Shown here piece by piece: positions 61,766 through 64,000 of a DNA stretch of 64,000 nt. The position numbers and the translations under genes are program-made. The notes below the pieces were generated by a model. It was not told the DNA's origin and ran no database searches. It saw only the letters and a program-made list of their open reading frames with translations. Position 1 is the stretch's first letter; every line of letters begins with the position of its first letter. The stretch spans positions 4,491,501 through 4,555,500 of the forward strand of contig OX463809.1 in the NCBI GenBank assembly GCA_949825045.1, written 5' to 3'. This DNA comes from Argyresthia goedartella. Taxonomy: Eukaryota > Arthropoda > Insecta > Lepidoptera > Argyresthiidae.

Positions 61766-62555
61766 TCGGCTGAAATTATTTTTACACGTTTATGATTTTT
61801 AGGCACTAGTAAACAATTCTAGTAATGGTATCACCCTGACACCATTGAGTGCTTTGTATGAACCCCATGATTATGCAAATTAGCTTCCGCCATTAGAGAA
61901 ACTTGTACATGTGTATTTAGGCTTAACTATCTTAATTATTGTCTAAGGATACAAATATATAAATCCAGGTCTGGCAAGGCCACTCACGATGTGTAATCTG
62001 GTAGAGTAGTCCCTACTGCATTTTGCAGAACACCGTCCAGGTCCAAAAGTTTTTCGGGTCCATATCCTTTTAGGGTTTTGTATACCAAATTGAACAAAGT
62101 TTTTTTTTGTGTTTTTATCTTGCGATCAGTATTTCGACTATAAACAAATGCGATGTAATAAATATCGTCTAAGGCGCTACTCCCAGTGGAGTCTGCCTTT
62201 TCTTATATGTAGTCAATGCCTTTGAAGGTGATTTTACTCCACCATGAAGTCATCTACAGATTAGATTTTTGCGTGAACGTTTATTCAGTATTTGATTAAA
62301 ATTCTTACTAAAGGAAAACGCGATTGGATGAAATTTTCTCGATAGAATTTAATTACGAATATACCTCTAAAATGTTTTATTGTTTCCTGTAATTCTGAAA
62401 TCATAACTAATTTCATTGTGGAACTGCGTTTAAAATGTAGATACCTATTATGTATTCGTACTCTCCTTAAAAAACTTTTTAATAAAATAGCGTAGTTTAT
62501 TTTTAAACAATTTTTCTGTGGTTTAGCGCTACGTTATGACATTTTTTTCAGATTC
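61766..62555. other. Unassigned
   Basis: No recognised feature; AT-rich. Confidence 0.3.
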
Positions 62556-64000
62556 CGTCCCTCTCACACTGCGGGTCTTTCCACCTGGAGTAACGGGGAC
62601 CTTTGCACGGAAAACGTAGCTTCTGTTAGTCTCGTAGTCATGTTAGACCCTCAGCATATGGATCACGGACCTCCGCTGTTCTGATAAACCATGGTGCATT
62701 CATTATTTGTGTCAAGACATAGTTTTGCGCTCTTTGTACTATCATTATGTTGGAACCACTAGCAGAACCCCATAGTTCTATCTATACCATATGTCCAAAT
62801 TAGCTTTAACATAACTTGGTAGATGAGTAAGTTGTTCTTGATGCCTAGTTTTGAGTTTCTTCCCATAAGACTCTATATTTATATTTCATCTCTTTTTGCT
62901 TCAACATGTTGTTTCCAGGTAAGTCTGTGGTGTAGGTGCATACCCAGGTACTTGATGTGGGAGATCATGTAAGTTGACAGATTGACAGTCTTCTTTGTGG
63001 AGAGTACATATTCATATTCTTAAAGGTAAAATAACAATTGACCTTCCCGCTATATGTATTAATATATATATTTTTTATGAGCCTTTTTGTTCCATAAATA
63101 GAAAACCTTTTACGTTTTCTTTGATTATGTTTTCTCATTTGAGTATTTGTTAGCAGTTTTGTTAATTTTTCCTATTAGTAAATCAATGGTTAGTTCTGTT
63201 AATTTGTTGTGTTCTTATCTATATGGATCCCTTTTAGGGTGTAGGCCTCCTCCAATACCTTCCATTTCTCTCTTTCTTTTGCCAGGTTCAGCCATTCCTC
63301 TCTTTCTTTTGCCAGGTTCAGCCATTCCACATTCGTCATTCGTCATTCCTGAGTGACGTGTACCTAAAATCATGGCCTGCGATTTACCCGGGTTGACAAG
63401 CAGACCATATGAAATAGCCCATTTCCTGATGTTATCGAGATCAGCATTCAACGCATCTAGTCAGATTCAAATCACACGGAGATAAGTGCCGATATATTTG
63501 AAGGTCATCTGTGTAGAGATGATAAGAAGAAATAAGAACGTCAGAGATGGAATAAATGAATACTGAGAAAAGGTGAGGAGAAAGGACGCCACCCTGCGAA
63601 CACCTACGGAGAGAGCACACCAGTCCGTAGAGATCTCTTCAGACTTAATGCGCTGCTGGTGGTCTGCCAGCCGAGAGCGAGGAGACATTAAGTGACTTTG
63701 AAATTTCAGAAATCAATGCAGTTGAAGGCGCTACTAAAATCAAGCAGTGTAAGGACTGTCAGCTGCTTCTGATCCATGGCTAAAGTGCCGAGTTAAATTC
63801 TCCACTAGGATAACCACTCTTCTATACCATGTAAACTCTTTTGTAGTTTCCGAGATGCTTCAGCTGGACTTTTGTGAGGCTTAGTATGGCGGTGTTGTCA
63901 GCAAAAGTTTGTGACCTCTGGATTTTGCGGTAAGTCAGACGTGAACAAAGTATACAATACTGAGCGTTGAGGAATTCCTGCAGATATGTCGTGGAAGGGT
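62556..64000 (-). mobile_element. Decayed Jockey-like LINE with a nested CR1/Jockey-type LINE
   Basis: The outer element on the minus strand reads DISAGIPQ and LFTSDLPQNPEV with IEEWLS at 63795-64000. It resumes at 62556-63012 with STKKTVNLSTY, HIKYLGMHLHHRLTWKQHVE, LGRNSKLGIKN, LIWTYGI and NNECTMVYQNS, typical of Jockey RT and its tail. Between them (about 63015-63792) sits a fragment of the 22.2-kb LINE family: LTLLDFSSAFN, HQQRIKSEEISTDWCALS, MNADLDNIRKWAISYGLLVN and PGKSQAMILGTRH, with a 30-bp tandem duplication (63271-63328). Both are full of stops. The element continues past the right edge. Confidence 0.78.

Overview
The window looks like AT-rich, repeat-dense nuclear DNA of an insect, most likely a moth or butterfly (Lepidoptera). 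The reasons are the tRNA-derived SINEs, 5'-truncated non-LTR retrotransposons (RTE-like, Jockey-like and CR1/Jockey-superclade types), many short inverted-repeat elements, and an interspersed repeat ending in a GGGTACGGAACCCTAAAAA-type tail that is familiar from lepidopteran genes. I see no bacterial gene structure, no rRNA, no CRISPR and no LTR retroelement. The species call is inference.

One host gene could be assembled from exons. It is a homolog of EEIG1/FAM102A (NT-C2 domain; C. elegans SYM-3 is related), on the minus strand. Exon 1 with the start codon is at 33644-33789, exon 2 at 3548-3678, exon 3 at 2240-2417 and a probable exon 4 at 725-858. Reading phases agree at every junction and the first three exons carry family motifs. 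The remaining exons lie beyond the left edge. Intron 1 is about 30 kb and holds most of the repeats in the left half. I found no convincing second protein-coding host gene between 33.8 and 64 kb.

Layout. 1-3.7 kb: exons 2-4, with a decayed partial duplicate of exon 3 in intron 3 that is split by an RTE-like fragment. 3.7-33.6 kb: intron 1, with SINE families A, B and C, a 461-bp tandem duplication, a decayed non-LTR element (9.9-11.6 kb), a SINE B cut by a CR1/Jockey-like LINE with an open RT frame (21.8-23.3 kb), miniature inverted-repeat elements, a GC-box/G-quadruplex island (29.6 kb) and minisatellites. 33.8-64 kb: upstream or intergenic DNA with a nested palindrome (34.6 kb), more SINEs and LINE fragments, a 70-bp satellite (52.8-53.3 kb), an 849-bp foldback element (56.0-56.9 kb) and nested LINE remnants at the right edge.

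The most unusual system is a dispersed repeat with six copies in the window (about 6.7, 29.3, 35.55, 37.85, 49.6 and 57.15 kb). All share a core of roughly 95 bp. In five copies the core contains a hairpin, whose stem differs between copies in a largely compensatory way. The core is flanked by inverted arms that are unrelated between most copies. One copy has clear insertion boundaries inside an RTE 3' end. This looks like a foldback-type mobile element with a constant centre and exchangeable arms.
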